Source: Sebastes aleutianus (Eukaryota > Chordata > Actinopteri > Perciformes > Sebastidae). From it: 64,000 bases of DNA. The translations under genes and the position numbers were made by a program. The notes under the pieces were generated by a model that did no database searches, was not told the DNA's origin, and worked only from the letters and a program-made list of their open reading frames with translations. Numbering within the stretch: the stretch's first letter is position 1; each line of letters starts with the position of its first letter. This document shows, in pieces, positions 25,401 through 37,769 of the stretch. Location: contig CAKAKS010000004.1 of the NCBI GenBank assembly GCA_916700875.1, positions 10,994,534 to 11,058,533 of the forward strand, read 5' to 3'.

Positions 25401-28400
25401 CAGCGTGAACGGGAAAAGTCAGCGAGGAGGAGATGAGCGTTTGAAAAGCTTCAGTAGACATCAAACCAACCTCGGGCCTCAGAAGATACCTCTGTGTTTA
25501 GCCGGGTTTCCCTCTGATGTTCACCTGTATTAGACTGTGAGAGAGAGGAGATAGAATACCTCAGTGTTGAGGCTAGCAACACTATTTTAGGAAGACCGAG
25601 ACTCTTACAATATTCTGGGCCATTTACAACAAAGGTCAATTCCTAAATCAGCAGAACCACAAGCAGCCAAAATAAAGAATGCAAAAGGTCAGAGGCACAT
25701 TATTCCGGTGAGGATAGACGGATCACGTGTGAGCGAAGGGCTCGCTACTGTAAATCTGAGTGTGAAATGAGTCAGAGAGAGAGAGAGAAACATATTGAAA
25801 GAGTGAAAAAAAATGACCAGTGGTGGCCGAGGCCCAGAGGGGAGCCGCCACTCATCATGTGTAACCTTTTACAATTTTTGCCATAATTGCTGTCTGGCAT
25901 GAGCGCCGCCAGACACACACACACCTCATTTGTTGGGGGCAGTAATCGCTTTTTACCTCGCAGTCCCGCGACCTTCAACTAAGCATTCAGTGATGGTGAG
26001 AGCAACAGGCAAAATGGTTGCCTAGCAACCCGTTCTCTTCTTCTTCTTTCTTTTTTTCCTCTCATTTTTACAGTAGGGGCTGAAAGGAGTGTGAGAGTGT
26101 GAGAGAGAGAAAGAGGAGGTGGGTGGATATAGAAGGAAGAAACAGGTAAGGCGAGGCAAATAGGTGAGAATCAGATGGACATTAGGTGTGGGGACATATT
26201 GTTAGCTTACATTGTAAGGTTGCACAGCACACACTGACACTGAACAAGCATTGTACCTTGGATATGGTGCAAAACGCTGTCTGATTTGGTCATATGAAAA
26301 GTTGATGTTAATATTTTTGAACCCATTAAACCTCAATGACGCATTACAAACCAATTGATCAAACCCACAGAATATTATTTCCCAAAGTTTCCACAGATAG
26401 CAAGTTTGTCAGGCTGAATTATGGAGAATCATAGGTTTGTCTATTTCACACTGTAAACATCATACAATCAATGAAGAGCTGAAACAACAGTATATACTGT
26501 CAGACAGAACGGTATGGTAGTATGAAAGTTATTAAGTTAAGTATGGCAATATGAAAGTTATAGACACATTCCAATTGAAATTGTTTTATTAATAAATAAT
26601 AATATTCACAATAAAATAGGCTCTCCTGCCTGCACATACTGAGGCGGTTGCTATGGAATGTACACTAGCCGCTTTTTAACCATAGGCTAGTGTTATACTG
26701 ATTTCAACCACTGAAAAACTGTCCGGCGTCAGCAGGATGACTTTGATAACTGCTTGTAACTAGGCTTACCTTTTTTTGTTAGGTGGAGGTGTGTTCCTTG
26801 GCGCGGCGAGGATGTTGCTCAACTTTCTCTGGTCGCCGAGTTTCGGTTGCCAATCGATTTACAGCCCATAATCTCTCTCGTGTCAAGACTCGCATCAAAT
26901 AGTTTATGAATCGTGGTGCTGCGGAGGCAGTGGTTAGTGTATTTCTGCTGCGTTCCTGCTTGCTTGCATATTCTGGGCAACATTGTGGAACCTCATCTTT
27001 ACCTAACGCTGCATGGCGTTTAGCAGATGGATTTTTTTATGGAGAGGGTTACTGCTCTATCCACTGCTCCATAGAAGTTAACCACAAATGTTTCCATTTT
27101 GTCGCAGGTTTTAGCAGATAACTTTTGTCACTTTTGGTGCCTTATAATGGGGTGGTGTTGACCGTGTTCACGAGAATAGTCCATATGAACGCCCACCTCT
27201 TGTGGTATTCACAACCTCGTAAGTGGAAAGTGTCTGAAAGCTCCGAGTTTTCAGAGGCCATGAAAGTACATTTTTCGGTGCATAATAAGTTAATATATTT
27301 TAATTTTATAATAAGTCTGAGGAAAATGTTGATATTCCCAACGGCCTCATCTTTTCCCTATGTCATTATGCCTTTGCATTTACTGCATTACCCATTCGAT
27401 AGCTTGCTTACATGAGCTCACAAGTTTTTTTTTATTTCCGTGTCTCTAAGCAACCATGACAACACATTAGTCTAACGTTTTTTTCTCAGACGCGGAGTGA
27501 TACTGAAAGGAACAGAATTGCATATTCTGTCATAGCAGTGGTATGTGGGTATTATATCACGGCTATAAACCAATCAGATTGCTTCATTTGAGCTACCCAT
27601 TTATACAATTATTTTTACAACCTTAAAGCTACTTAAGAGAAAATGAAGGGAATAAAATGTAGGTTAAGGCGTAAAGTTCATTCATAATTTAATGTGGAGA
27701 GATAATAAGTGTGAAATATATGGCTATGACAGCCAATTTAATACATTTTTTATATATTCTCTCCTATATGCTCGTCTCTGATTATGGTCATTCTTGCGAA
27801 TTCAATTATTGTAAAGTTTAAAGTATTCCTCATTTTGCTTGGGGGGGCCCCTTAAGGACCCTTGTGGATCATTCCTGGACCCCATTTGTGAGCCACATGC
27901 ACACTATAGACAGCAGACTGCACACATCACTCTGCAAGATACATCCATCATTCAATATTCAGTGCTCATCTGAGCAGAATGACAGTTTGACAGTGTCCGA
28001 TCGCTACAGAGGCCCGGTGTTCCATAAGGAGGTTACATGGTTTATAATGAGATGTGTTGAGGAGGGAAGGGAATGTAAAACAAGGTGAGCGAGAAGACCG
28101 AAGGAGTGGTGGATAAATAGATGAAGCAGAAAGTAAGGAGGGGTGGTGGAGACTTGAAGTGAGCTACCTTTGAACTACTGTGTGTCAGAGGATCCGGCTT
28201 TCTATTAGTCCTCGGTGCTGCGCTAGGAAATAGGAGTCAGGGGAGGACATGGGACTGTGGGACTGTCTCTCTGCCTCTCCGTCTCCGCCTCCCCCTCTCG
28301 TTACCTCTCTCCTCCTCTCGCTATCTTCGCTCTCCTGTCATTACGCTCCCTCCATCTCCCTCCTCTCATTACTTTCTGTCATCTTTTGTCTTTCTCAGCT

Positions 28401-30666
28401 CCTGTCCGTCCTCCCCTCTCTTTCTGCCTCATCTCCTCCATCTCTCAGTCGTCTCATTCTCCTCCCCTCCGTCTCCTCCTCATCTCCACAGTCTAACTTG
28501 CACTGTACTCTCCCATGCACTCGCAGTCCAACCAGTTCTCCCACTGCTGAGCCCCCCGGGCAGTAGAGCTATGATGGAACATGTCTACATTAGCTTTTAT
28601 AACGTGCTTGCCTCTTTGCTTCCAGAGGTACCCAATTATCTTAATGCTAAATTGAATTTGGTTCCAGCTCTTTGATTGTTGTTGACTCTCATAATCCATT
28701 TTTATGAAAAGGGGCTTTGCTCCAATCACTGCTAAACTAATACAGATTGGTTCGGCAGTAATTATGCTTGTGTGGAGTTGTTAGTTGTATTCATTTGTTC
28801 TACAAGGACAGTGGGATATTCACTATGCTCCGGATTGATGCAAGTGTGTTAATTTGTTGCATGTGTGGGTGTTGTGTATTTGTCAGTGTCCGTTTTTGAC
28901 TCGCACTGGATGGTAAACTCAATTTCTCTGAATCGTGCAGAAGTTTAAACTGCTTTTTGTAACAGACAACCAAGGACAAACTTTTTTACCCCCCAGAACA
29001 TTTCACAGTCAGTGATCCATTGGTGCTTTGTGTCCAATAAATTCCAAACATTTTCATTCATCATTTCATCATTTCATCATTTCATGTACAAATTTGAGTA
29101 AGACTCAGTTACCAATTGTGCCTAAAACTCTAGCCTTCTAAACTTCCTCTATGCTTTTGAAGTAGTAAGCGCTGCAACATGAGGTGCATTATCTCCAAAC
29201 CTCTCCACACTGCAAATGTAGATCTGTGATTCATCAATACTGAATCAGTGTTGTAGCCATTATTGTAGTGCTACTTCCTACTGCACACTTACCAATCAGG
29301 CTCTGTCCTTGAGATTGTTTGAAATAGTTTTTATTTCTTTTCATCCATTGGAAGTTACATATCTGCTCAGCAGCAGCAGAGTGTGAAAGTAGACTATTGA
29401 TGAATGATTTTTAGGGCTGTCAATCGATTAAAATATTTAATCGCGATTAATTGCATGATTGTCCATAGTTAATCGAGATTACTCGAATATTAATCACACA
29501 TTTGTATCTGTTCAAAATGTACATTAAAGGGAGAATTGTCAAGTCTTTAATACTCTTATCAACATGGGATTGGGCAATATATGCTTGCTTTATGCAAATG
29601 TATATATATATTATTGGAAATCAATTAACACCAAAAAACAATGACAATTATTGTCCAGAAACCCTCACATGTACTAAAAATATGCTCAAATCATAACATG
29701 GCAAACTGCAGCCCAACAGGCAACAACAGCTGTCAGTGTGTCAGTGTGCTGACTTGACTATGACTTGCCCCAAACTGCATGTGATTATCATAAAGTGGGC
29801 ATGTCTGTAAAGGGGAGACTCGTGGGTACCCATAGAACCCATTTTAATTCACATATTTTGAGGTCAGAGGTCAAGGGACCCCTTTTAAAATGGCCATGCC
29901 AGTTTTTCCTCGCCAAAATGTAGCATAAGTTTGGAGTGTTATTTAACCTCCTTCACAGCAATCTTCCATTGTTTGTTGCCATGGTTGGTACCAATGGATT
30001 CCTCAGGTTTTCTTGTTTCATATGATGCCAGTTTCATCATTCTAGCTTTAAAATTCAGCCTACAACCTCTGAAAGATTGATTGCATTAATGTGTTAAAGA
30101 AATTGGTGTTGTTAAAAAGAATTTGCATTAATGCGTTATTATCGCGTTAACTTTGACAGCCCTAATGATTTCACATGAATATTTTAAAAACATATAAATT
30201 TATATTCCTAAAATGTCTAGAATGAATCTTTATCTCACCTAATAGGGGGTTGGGATGACTGATAAAGCATAAGTAATAAAAACAAGTGCGTCTTGCCATT
30301 TATGATATTCCATATCTATCATAATAATACAGATGTTTACAGATAAGTTTTTGTTTGAAATATGTAAAAGGTAAGTGGTTATGTGACTGTAGATCCCCTT
30401 TTGTGCACATCTTTGTAAAATAAAAAAACACTTCGCCAACTGAATATTGTATTTTGTGTTTGTGCAGTTACTTAAACTTTGTTTTTGTGTGTTTGTTTTG
30501 CAGGATGGTTACTCCCAGTATCACTTTGTGGGCTCTGCCTCAACGATAGAGAGAGACAGACAGAGGCCCTACTCCTCCTCACGAACTCCCTCCGTCTCCC
30601 CTGTCAGGACGTCCCCAAATAACCGCTCTGGTGAGTAACACATGACGCTTACAATACATGTATGGG

Positions 30667-30713
<47 letters not shown>

Positions 30714-32748
30714 CTTCTTGTACCTCGGCTCTCTTAACAACCAGTTTCAGTTTAAGGCCTTCCAACTATAAGGACATTTTTTTCAAAGTGAGATTCCCCT
30801 CCTAAAGACGTTTATTTAAATTTAGAGTTAACATTAAAAGTAGTCTAAATTTAAACTTGTGTAATCTCATATGGCCAGATGTCTGGCTCAGAAAGATCCC
30901 TGGGGTCTTGAGAAGTTCAGGTTCAGTTCAAATGTTGGTTAAAAAGGGGAGGCATAGTGGACTGGCGTCATCCCAAATATTAGGAAAGAATGAGGAGGAA
31001 AAGAGACCAGAGCTCTTTCTACTCAAACAGAAATGTAGTCAAAGGCAGTTTCCATGGCAGGAGTTTTCTCACAGCCAATCACTTACCTGCTTTAGAGTTT
31101 CAAGGTCTTGTCATTGCTATTGATAAGATTCAAGACTTTAAGCAAGAGAAAGTCTTTTTGTGATTCTTTGATTATGCAATGTTCCCTTTTAATTTACTTT
31201 CACTTCTATATCTTCTATGTCAGCACTTTGGTAAGAAGTGGCATGTAAGGTATTAAAGCAATACGAGTTAATACCACTCTGTGTAGGAGCTAGGGTAGCT
31301 TAGGTCATTAAATTAAATTCATATTTTATATTTTGTTTGTTTAAATTGTACACAAACAGACATGTAAAACCAACACGTTGTTGTTCCACAGTCAGTTAAG
31401 TGACGTCCTGCAGTCTTGTCTTGCACCATGAGGCAGAAGTGTTTAACTTTGGACAGAGACGGGTTACAGCTGTTTCCCCCTGCTTATAGTCTTTATGCTA
31501 AGCTGAGCTAATCACCTGTTGATTCTAGCTTCATATTTAATGTATTGTAAAGAAATGAGAGTTGTATCATTCTCACCTAAATCTCCGTAAGAAAATGAAT
31601 ATGCACATTTTCCAAAAATGTTGGACTATTCCTTTAAGAGGAAGGATCAAAACAGGACAGAATTGTGTTGGTAACAACAGCTGGTATTCAAATTAAATTT
31701 AAAGGTCCCATATCATGCTCATTTTCAGGTTCATACTTGTATTTTCTGTTTCTACTAGAACATGTTTACATGCTGTAATGTTCAAAAAAAGCTTTATTTT
31801 CCTCATACTGTCTGCTTGAATATGCCTGTAATTACCCTCTTGTCTGAAATGCTCCGTTTTAGTGCATTTCAACGGAATTACAACAGAATTGCGTTGCCTG
31901 GCAACAGTTTGGGTCCATGTTTACTTCCTGTCAGCTAATGTCATTAACATACACTGCAAACAGGAATAAACTGGTACACATTTAGAATTTTTTACGTTTA
32001 AAACCGTGTAATGGTCTAAATATTGTATATTTGTGACATCGCAAATAGACAGAAATCCTAACGGCTTGTTTCAAACGCACAATTTCTAAATACGGGCTGT
32101 GTGTATTTCTCTGTATATTGAGCGCTTCGATACTTTCACAGTATTTATAAAACACTTAAACCTGCTTTATAATATAAAAGACATGAAAATTACTTACTTT
32201 TTACAATATGGGACCTTTAAGGTTGAATTTCATTCTAGATTTGATTCAGTTATAAATTCTTGTTCTCATTTTTACCCTTGAGACAAAAGGTCCCCCTTGT
32301 TAGGGAATGAATTCAGTCCAGCAAAAGGTGCAAGGAGACAACTAACTAAGAGTATGTATATGTGCATATGTGCATATGTTCGTATGTACGTGGGACATGA
32401 CCAGAAGGTTCAGGTCACAGATGGATTGTAATGAGCTATAATTTAGCTATTAGCCAGTAGCATCAACATTTACCAGTCGATCAATCTTTACATCAGGCCT
32501 AAATAGCTGTTAGCGTCAGTGCTCGCCCCCCACAGGCTTTTGATGCTGTAAAGTATGATTATCATTAGCCTTTAGCTCGCGCCGTTGGCCTTAATGCTTA
32601 GCAAAAGGGCGCATTAGCATTAGCTGTTAGCATCAGTAGTTGAGGAGCCTTTAGCTGTGCTTTCTCCACACTGGGCTTAGCAAGCTGATGAGGCAGAAAA
32701 GTACTTTTCCTTCCTCCCGGCTTAGAGAGGTCTTCAAGGACCCAGCTA

Positions 32749-32779
<31 letters not shown>

Positions 32780-35700
32780 GGGAGTGAGGGAGGGGGAGGA
32801 AAAGTGTGTGTTTGTGTGTGTGTGTGTGTGAGACAGAGAAAGAGGGAGGGATGAGATAAACAGAGAGGGAGATAAAGAGAAAAGGCAAAGAGGCAAGAAG
32901 AATTAGGGATTGAGGGATGGTTAATGCAGTGAGGAGGAAGTGAAGGATGGGGATTTGACTTTGGCCGGCGACATTGAAAATAAGGACTTTTGAGATCATA
33001 GTGCGTAGAGAAATTTGTGGATGTCTGTAGTATATAGTGGAGGACGTGAGGGGAAAATTACTCCCATCTTCTCTCCTCCTCCTCCTCCCCTCTTTTCTCC
33101 CCCCCATCGCCTTTCCAGTATTCCGCCCCTTCTCGTTCACCCGTTTCATTCTCCTCATCCTCCTCCTCTTTTGCCGTAATCCTACTTTCTTCTCACCTCT
33201 CCCTCTGATCTCTCACTCTTTACAGACTGCCTCAATGCGCACACACACTCTCATACACACACACACACACACACCCACACATGCATCTGTATCTCCTCTC
33301 TGCATACGCTCCAGACTGCAATCCGGCCCCTTAGAGATGGATCAAAGCAGAAGGAGTAATGATGGCGTGCAGGCACACTGGGAGAGGAGGAGTGAAAGAG
33401 TTAGAGTGAGGAGAGAGAGAGAGAGCGGTGAAACTGTGAGAGAGATAGGGGAGGTTGCAGGCTGGGAGGATGACAGAGAGTCGGAGGAGAGAAACAAAAG
33501 GAGAGAGAGACCTTTGCATCCATCATGGCCCCCACAGGGTCCTGCTGTGTCTTGCGCTGATAGAACCAGCCTCTCACATCCAGCAGTTACAAGCCAGCTA
33601 GGTCCCCACGGTAACCGTAACCAGCAGTGATGGCAGTGTCTCTGCGGGGTGTCTGTGACAGGTTTGAGCATCCGCCTTAATGGATTTCGCTGCAGAGGTG
33701 ACAAATGCTAAAAATTAAATATTAAAAGTGTCAAAACATTATAAAAGCTCCTGTCTTCCCCTGTTCATCTTGCCGTACTAAATGTTTGTAATTCCATTCA
33801 CCACAACCAGGTAGTCGCTAATCATGTGCCTTTCTTTATAGACATTTGTGTGTGTGCATAATACAATATCTTAAAGGTCACATATTGTAAAAAGTGAGAT
33901 TTTCAGGTCTTTTTTTATTATAAAGCAGGTTTAAGTGCTAAATAAATACTGATGGAAACGCTCAATCCATGCAGAAATGTGTCTTTGAAAGAAGCTGTCA
34001 TGATTTCTGTAATTTTGTGATGTCACAAACATACAATATATAGACCAGTTCATAGTTTTAAATGTTAACATTCTGAATATGTCCCAGTTTATTTCCATTT
34101 GAAGTTATGGTTGCGTCCAAACTTCCATACTAACATGCTATATTTAGTACGCTACAACCTTAATATGAAACCAATAGTACGCGAATTGCATACTGTACTA
34201 ATTTCATTGAAATATTACAGTATGCAACGCTGGAAACTACGGTGGCATAAATATCCAACAACGCAATGCGGAAGTGACGACAATGTTCATAACAGACGTT
34301 GACATGTAGCTCTGTAACGTCAATAACGCTTCAATGTAACTATAATATTTCACTTTGCTATAGGCGTAATTTATGTTTTAAATTAATTCTGACTTTGATT
34401 CTCACAAACCTTCGTTTTTGTCACGTGAAGGTTGGCACGGGTTACTATGGTTACTCGTCTCCAACCGGCAAGGAGGGCTTTCAGGAAGTGACAACGTAAA
34501 TTACTGCTCAGTGCGTACGAAAAGAAACATACTGCTGTTTATTCAGACAAAAGAATGTTGAACGATAGTACACATATTGAGTATGTAGTGCATAGTATGC
34601 GATTTCGGACGAAGCCTATGTGAATGACATCTGCTGACAGGAAGTAAACATGGACCCAAGCTGTTGCCTAGCAATGCAATTCCGTTGTAATTCCGTTGAA
34701 ATGTGCTAAAACGGAGCATTTCAGACAATACAGGCATATTCAAGCAGACTGTGAGGAAAATTACGTTTTTTTTTAACATTATAGCATGTAAACATGTTTT
34801 AGTATAAACATAAAATACAAGTATGAACCTGAAAATGAGCATAATATCGGACCTTTAATTGGTAAGATGCAGAAAAAGCTGGGGACCAGATAAGAGGTCA
34901 GAATGCTACCGTGCTTTTAATGTCAAATATTGAAGGGTTCAAAAAAGTAAGTGATAAAGTGAGATTCTAAGGCACTCCAAAAATCACTTTTAAAGCCTTT
35001 ATTCTATCTGGCTAGTCACATAAGTGTTTTGCCCCGCTGCTATTATCAGGGTATAGGAGAACAGCCAAAGAACAAAGGCCTTTTTATACACATTTTTGGC
35101 GTGCTTTACATCTCTTTTTTTAATCCAGAAACGTGGGAAATGCTTCTCCTTGCACAACCGAGAGTGGTGCTCTCCATTAACAGTGTGTGTGTGTTGGGTA
35201 TTCACACACACACACATTGAGTATTGATGCACATTTCTCTCCAGTAGTTACAGTCCTATCATCATCTGCAATTCTCAAAGTTAGATTGAATGGGTCCACA
35301 GAGCTTATGTTTAGAATGTCCTTCACTTCTTAGAGGTATATAGATCATATGTACTGAATATATATAATGTATGTATGGTGGGTAGTTACAGGAATGTTAA
35401 GCTAAGCAGGCTGAAGAGGCTGATACACAGGTAGGCAGGATTCTGGCAATTCAATGTGTCAAGATAAGCACTGAGTAAGCACTTTAAGTATGCTATAAGG
35501 GGATTACATTGTGACATGCTGAGTGTGTATGTGTGTGTGTATGTGTGTGTGTGAGAGGGAGAGAGAAAAATACATTGTATGTGCAGTATGTGTGCTGGGT
35601 CTGTCCTCGCCTCTATGGGTGCACACAGGCTTGCGTGTGGTGATGCAGGCATGTGCATGAAAAAGATCCGGTCTAAACGCTGGAGAAAGTGACAGACAGA

Positions 35701-37686
35701 GAAATTGTGAGGTTTGAAGACTTAAACTAGATTTGAAATTCCAATAGGGGGGCGTTTGAGAGGAAATCAACCTTCAAGCTCAGCTGTACTGTAAAGTTAA
35801 CAGTACAGAAGTGGATTTATTGTCACAATAAACTAGAGCCAACTGCACAGCACACAACTCTGCTTGCTGCAAACTAGACAAAAGAAGCTTAAAAAAAATC
35901 AACAATTGAAAAAAATATAGTGTTAAATAAAGTCCAGTTTAAAATCTATTGAAAGAGCACATTGGGAACATGATGGATGGTGTTGATGAAGAGGTACTTG
36001 AGCTCATTTGATTGCTCAAGATATGGATAAATCAGAAAGGAAAGGATGGGAACCACTGCTGTAAGCTGTGCTCTACTTTCAAACTGATTGTAGCCATGAT
36101 TTGGCCACCTTGACTGAACTTAGAGATCTGTAAAGTACTTGAATCTTTGAATCTGATCACCATCACAATTATTTTTAACATGGCAGGGAAACTACAGCAT
36201 CACATTGGTCTGCCTCCATGTGTTTTTTTTTTGTTGTATGTTGTTGCCTGAGAGCCAGCAGCGTAACATAATTGGGATTGGCCCCGGTGCATTTTTTTTC
36301 TTTTGCTCGTGCACATACACACACAACCACTCCAGACAATTACAAAGCAGACAATTGCTATGCCACCATGGAGAGGCTCATAATGCAACTCCCATACTGC
36401 AAACCAGCCTTAGATCAGCACCACGGACAGCAGCCGGAGTGCCAAATTGATCAACGCTAACTTAACAGCTTACCCTGGACTCAGTGGTTAAATGTTATCT
36501 CAGACACACATTTCAGCAGGTGCACATTTTCCAACATATGAGACGTAACAATAACAGTGCTATACTGTAGATTTAAATCCCTGATCCCACTCCATAATAA
36601 AAAAACACAGACCACTACTCCCCCATTAGAAGTTTATCCTACAGGTCTTGTGCTCTGTAAAGTCATTAACATCACTGCTCAAGAACCACATCCTTTTTTA
36701 TTGGAATGTCCTGGCCCGTGAGCGACGCAGCGCAACGTGGCACGCCGTTTTGAGCTGAACTTTTGTCAGACGCCCAGCTGTTTCTAGTTATTCCTGGCTT
36801 GAAATCGCCTCAGTGGACCAGGAGCGGCTGATTGGTGAAGTTGAAATGAGGAATTATCTGTAAGATACCTCCTCATTTCACTACAAAAACCTTAATAAGG
36901 TGGCAGCTGGCTGGAGGGAGATTGCCAGAGAGCTGAAAGTTTCCTACACTGCTGTTGGCTATAATGAAATTTCCAGTAAATATCACACTATAAACATGTT
37001 TTCTGTCTAAAAAGAACAAACATAGGAAGATCTGGTTACGTCTCTTGTCTGATCTCAGGCACACAGCTGATAGGTAGCCTACCTGGTTTGTTTACATGAT
37101 GTAACAGAAGTGCATATCTAACGGTATCTAACGGACATGCTGTAGGAAGGGGATTTTTGGGCCCCTGACAGCTTCTGGGCTCCGGTGTGCCCAATATTTA
37201 TGCCACTGCTGAGAGTTCAATCTAATGCAGGGTTTGGGGTTACATTCCCAGTCATGACATTGCACAAGTCAAACTTTGTCAGGACAAACAAAATAAGGCC
37301 CCGTTTGCGTGATGGTACGATGTCCAGTGTTCAGTTGTGTGGTGTGGAGTTGAGCTGACTGCTGCATCTGTTTTCCAGCTGTTAATGTGTAGCTTGCCAC
37401 TTGAGCTATACAAAGACATAAAGGAAAGAAAAGGAACACATTGTCTGAATTGAGAAAACGTGTACCAGATTGAAATTTGATATTCAAATAATGTGTCCAA
37501 AAACTGATGTATGCGTGTGCGTGAATTCCCAGAAGTCCTTTAACATGCTGGAGGTGACCCTTAACGCTGACAAGCTAAATGATGAATAATGACTGTGCAC
37601 CTTGAGAGACCAAGACACACACACACACACAAATATAAGCACGCAGAGTGTGAAGGTACATGCTGTTCAGGGTTTATTGCTCATTA

Positions 37687-37721
<35 letters not shown>

Positions 37722-37728
37722 ATGTGTG

Positions 37729-37769
<41 letters not shown>

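Larger units (their letters stand above)
18032..30503 (+). other. ctnnd2 intron B-C
   Basis: 12.5-kb intron. It holds the (AAT)n/(TA)n array at 19382, a short GGTATCGG-type repeat (19478-19572), a composite repeat (21040-22040), a fold-back family copy (22885-23430) and an hAT-like element (29412-30164). It also has CT-rich tracts (28255-28555) and a 26540-27600 segment with dispersed-repeat character that I cannot classify. No exon is supported: open frames here are under 120 codons and lack protein-like sequence. Confidence 0.8.
30631..37769 (+). other. ctnnd2 intron C-D
   Basis: 7.1-kb intron rich in repeats: (TG)n at 30670, a fish dispersed repeat ending 31640, two copies of a TTAAAGGTC-ended element (31698-32220; 33871-34858, the second with a nested insertion), GA and CA tracts (32749-33273) and a MADF-domain relic (about 36813-36945). 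The 3' end is a pure TG repeat forming the acceptor. Confidence 0.85.

Noticed and set aside
26540..27600. Possible gene with 70-96 codon frames
   Set aside because: Frames are short, unconnected by splice sites and resemble nothing; wording (ACGCCCACCTCTTGTGGTAT) suggests an unclassified dispersed repeat.
32598..33158. 186-codon open frame on the - strand
   Set aside because: Built on (GA)n/(TG)n low-complexity sequence giving SLSLSL and HTHT runs.
33037..33630. 197-codon open frame on +, with a 120-codon frame opposite
   Set aside because: Runs through CT-rich, (CA)n and (GA)n DNA; composition explains the open frame, and no conserved domain is seen.
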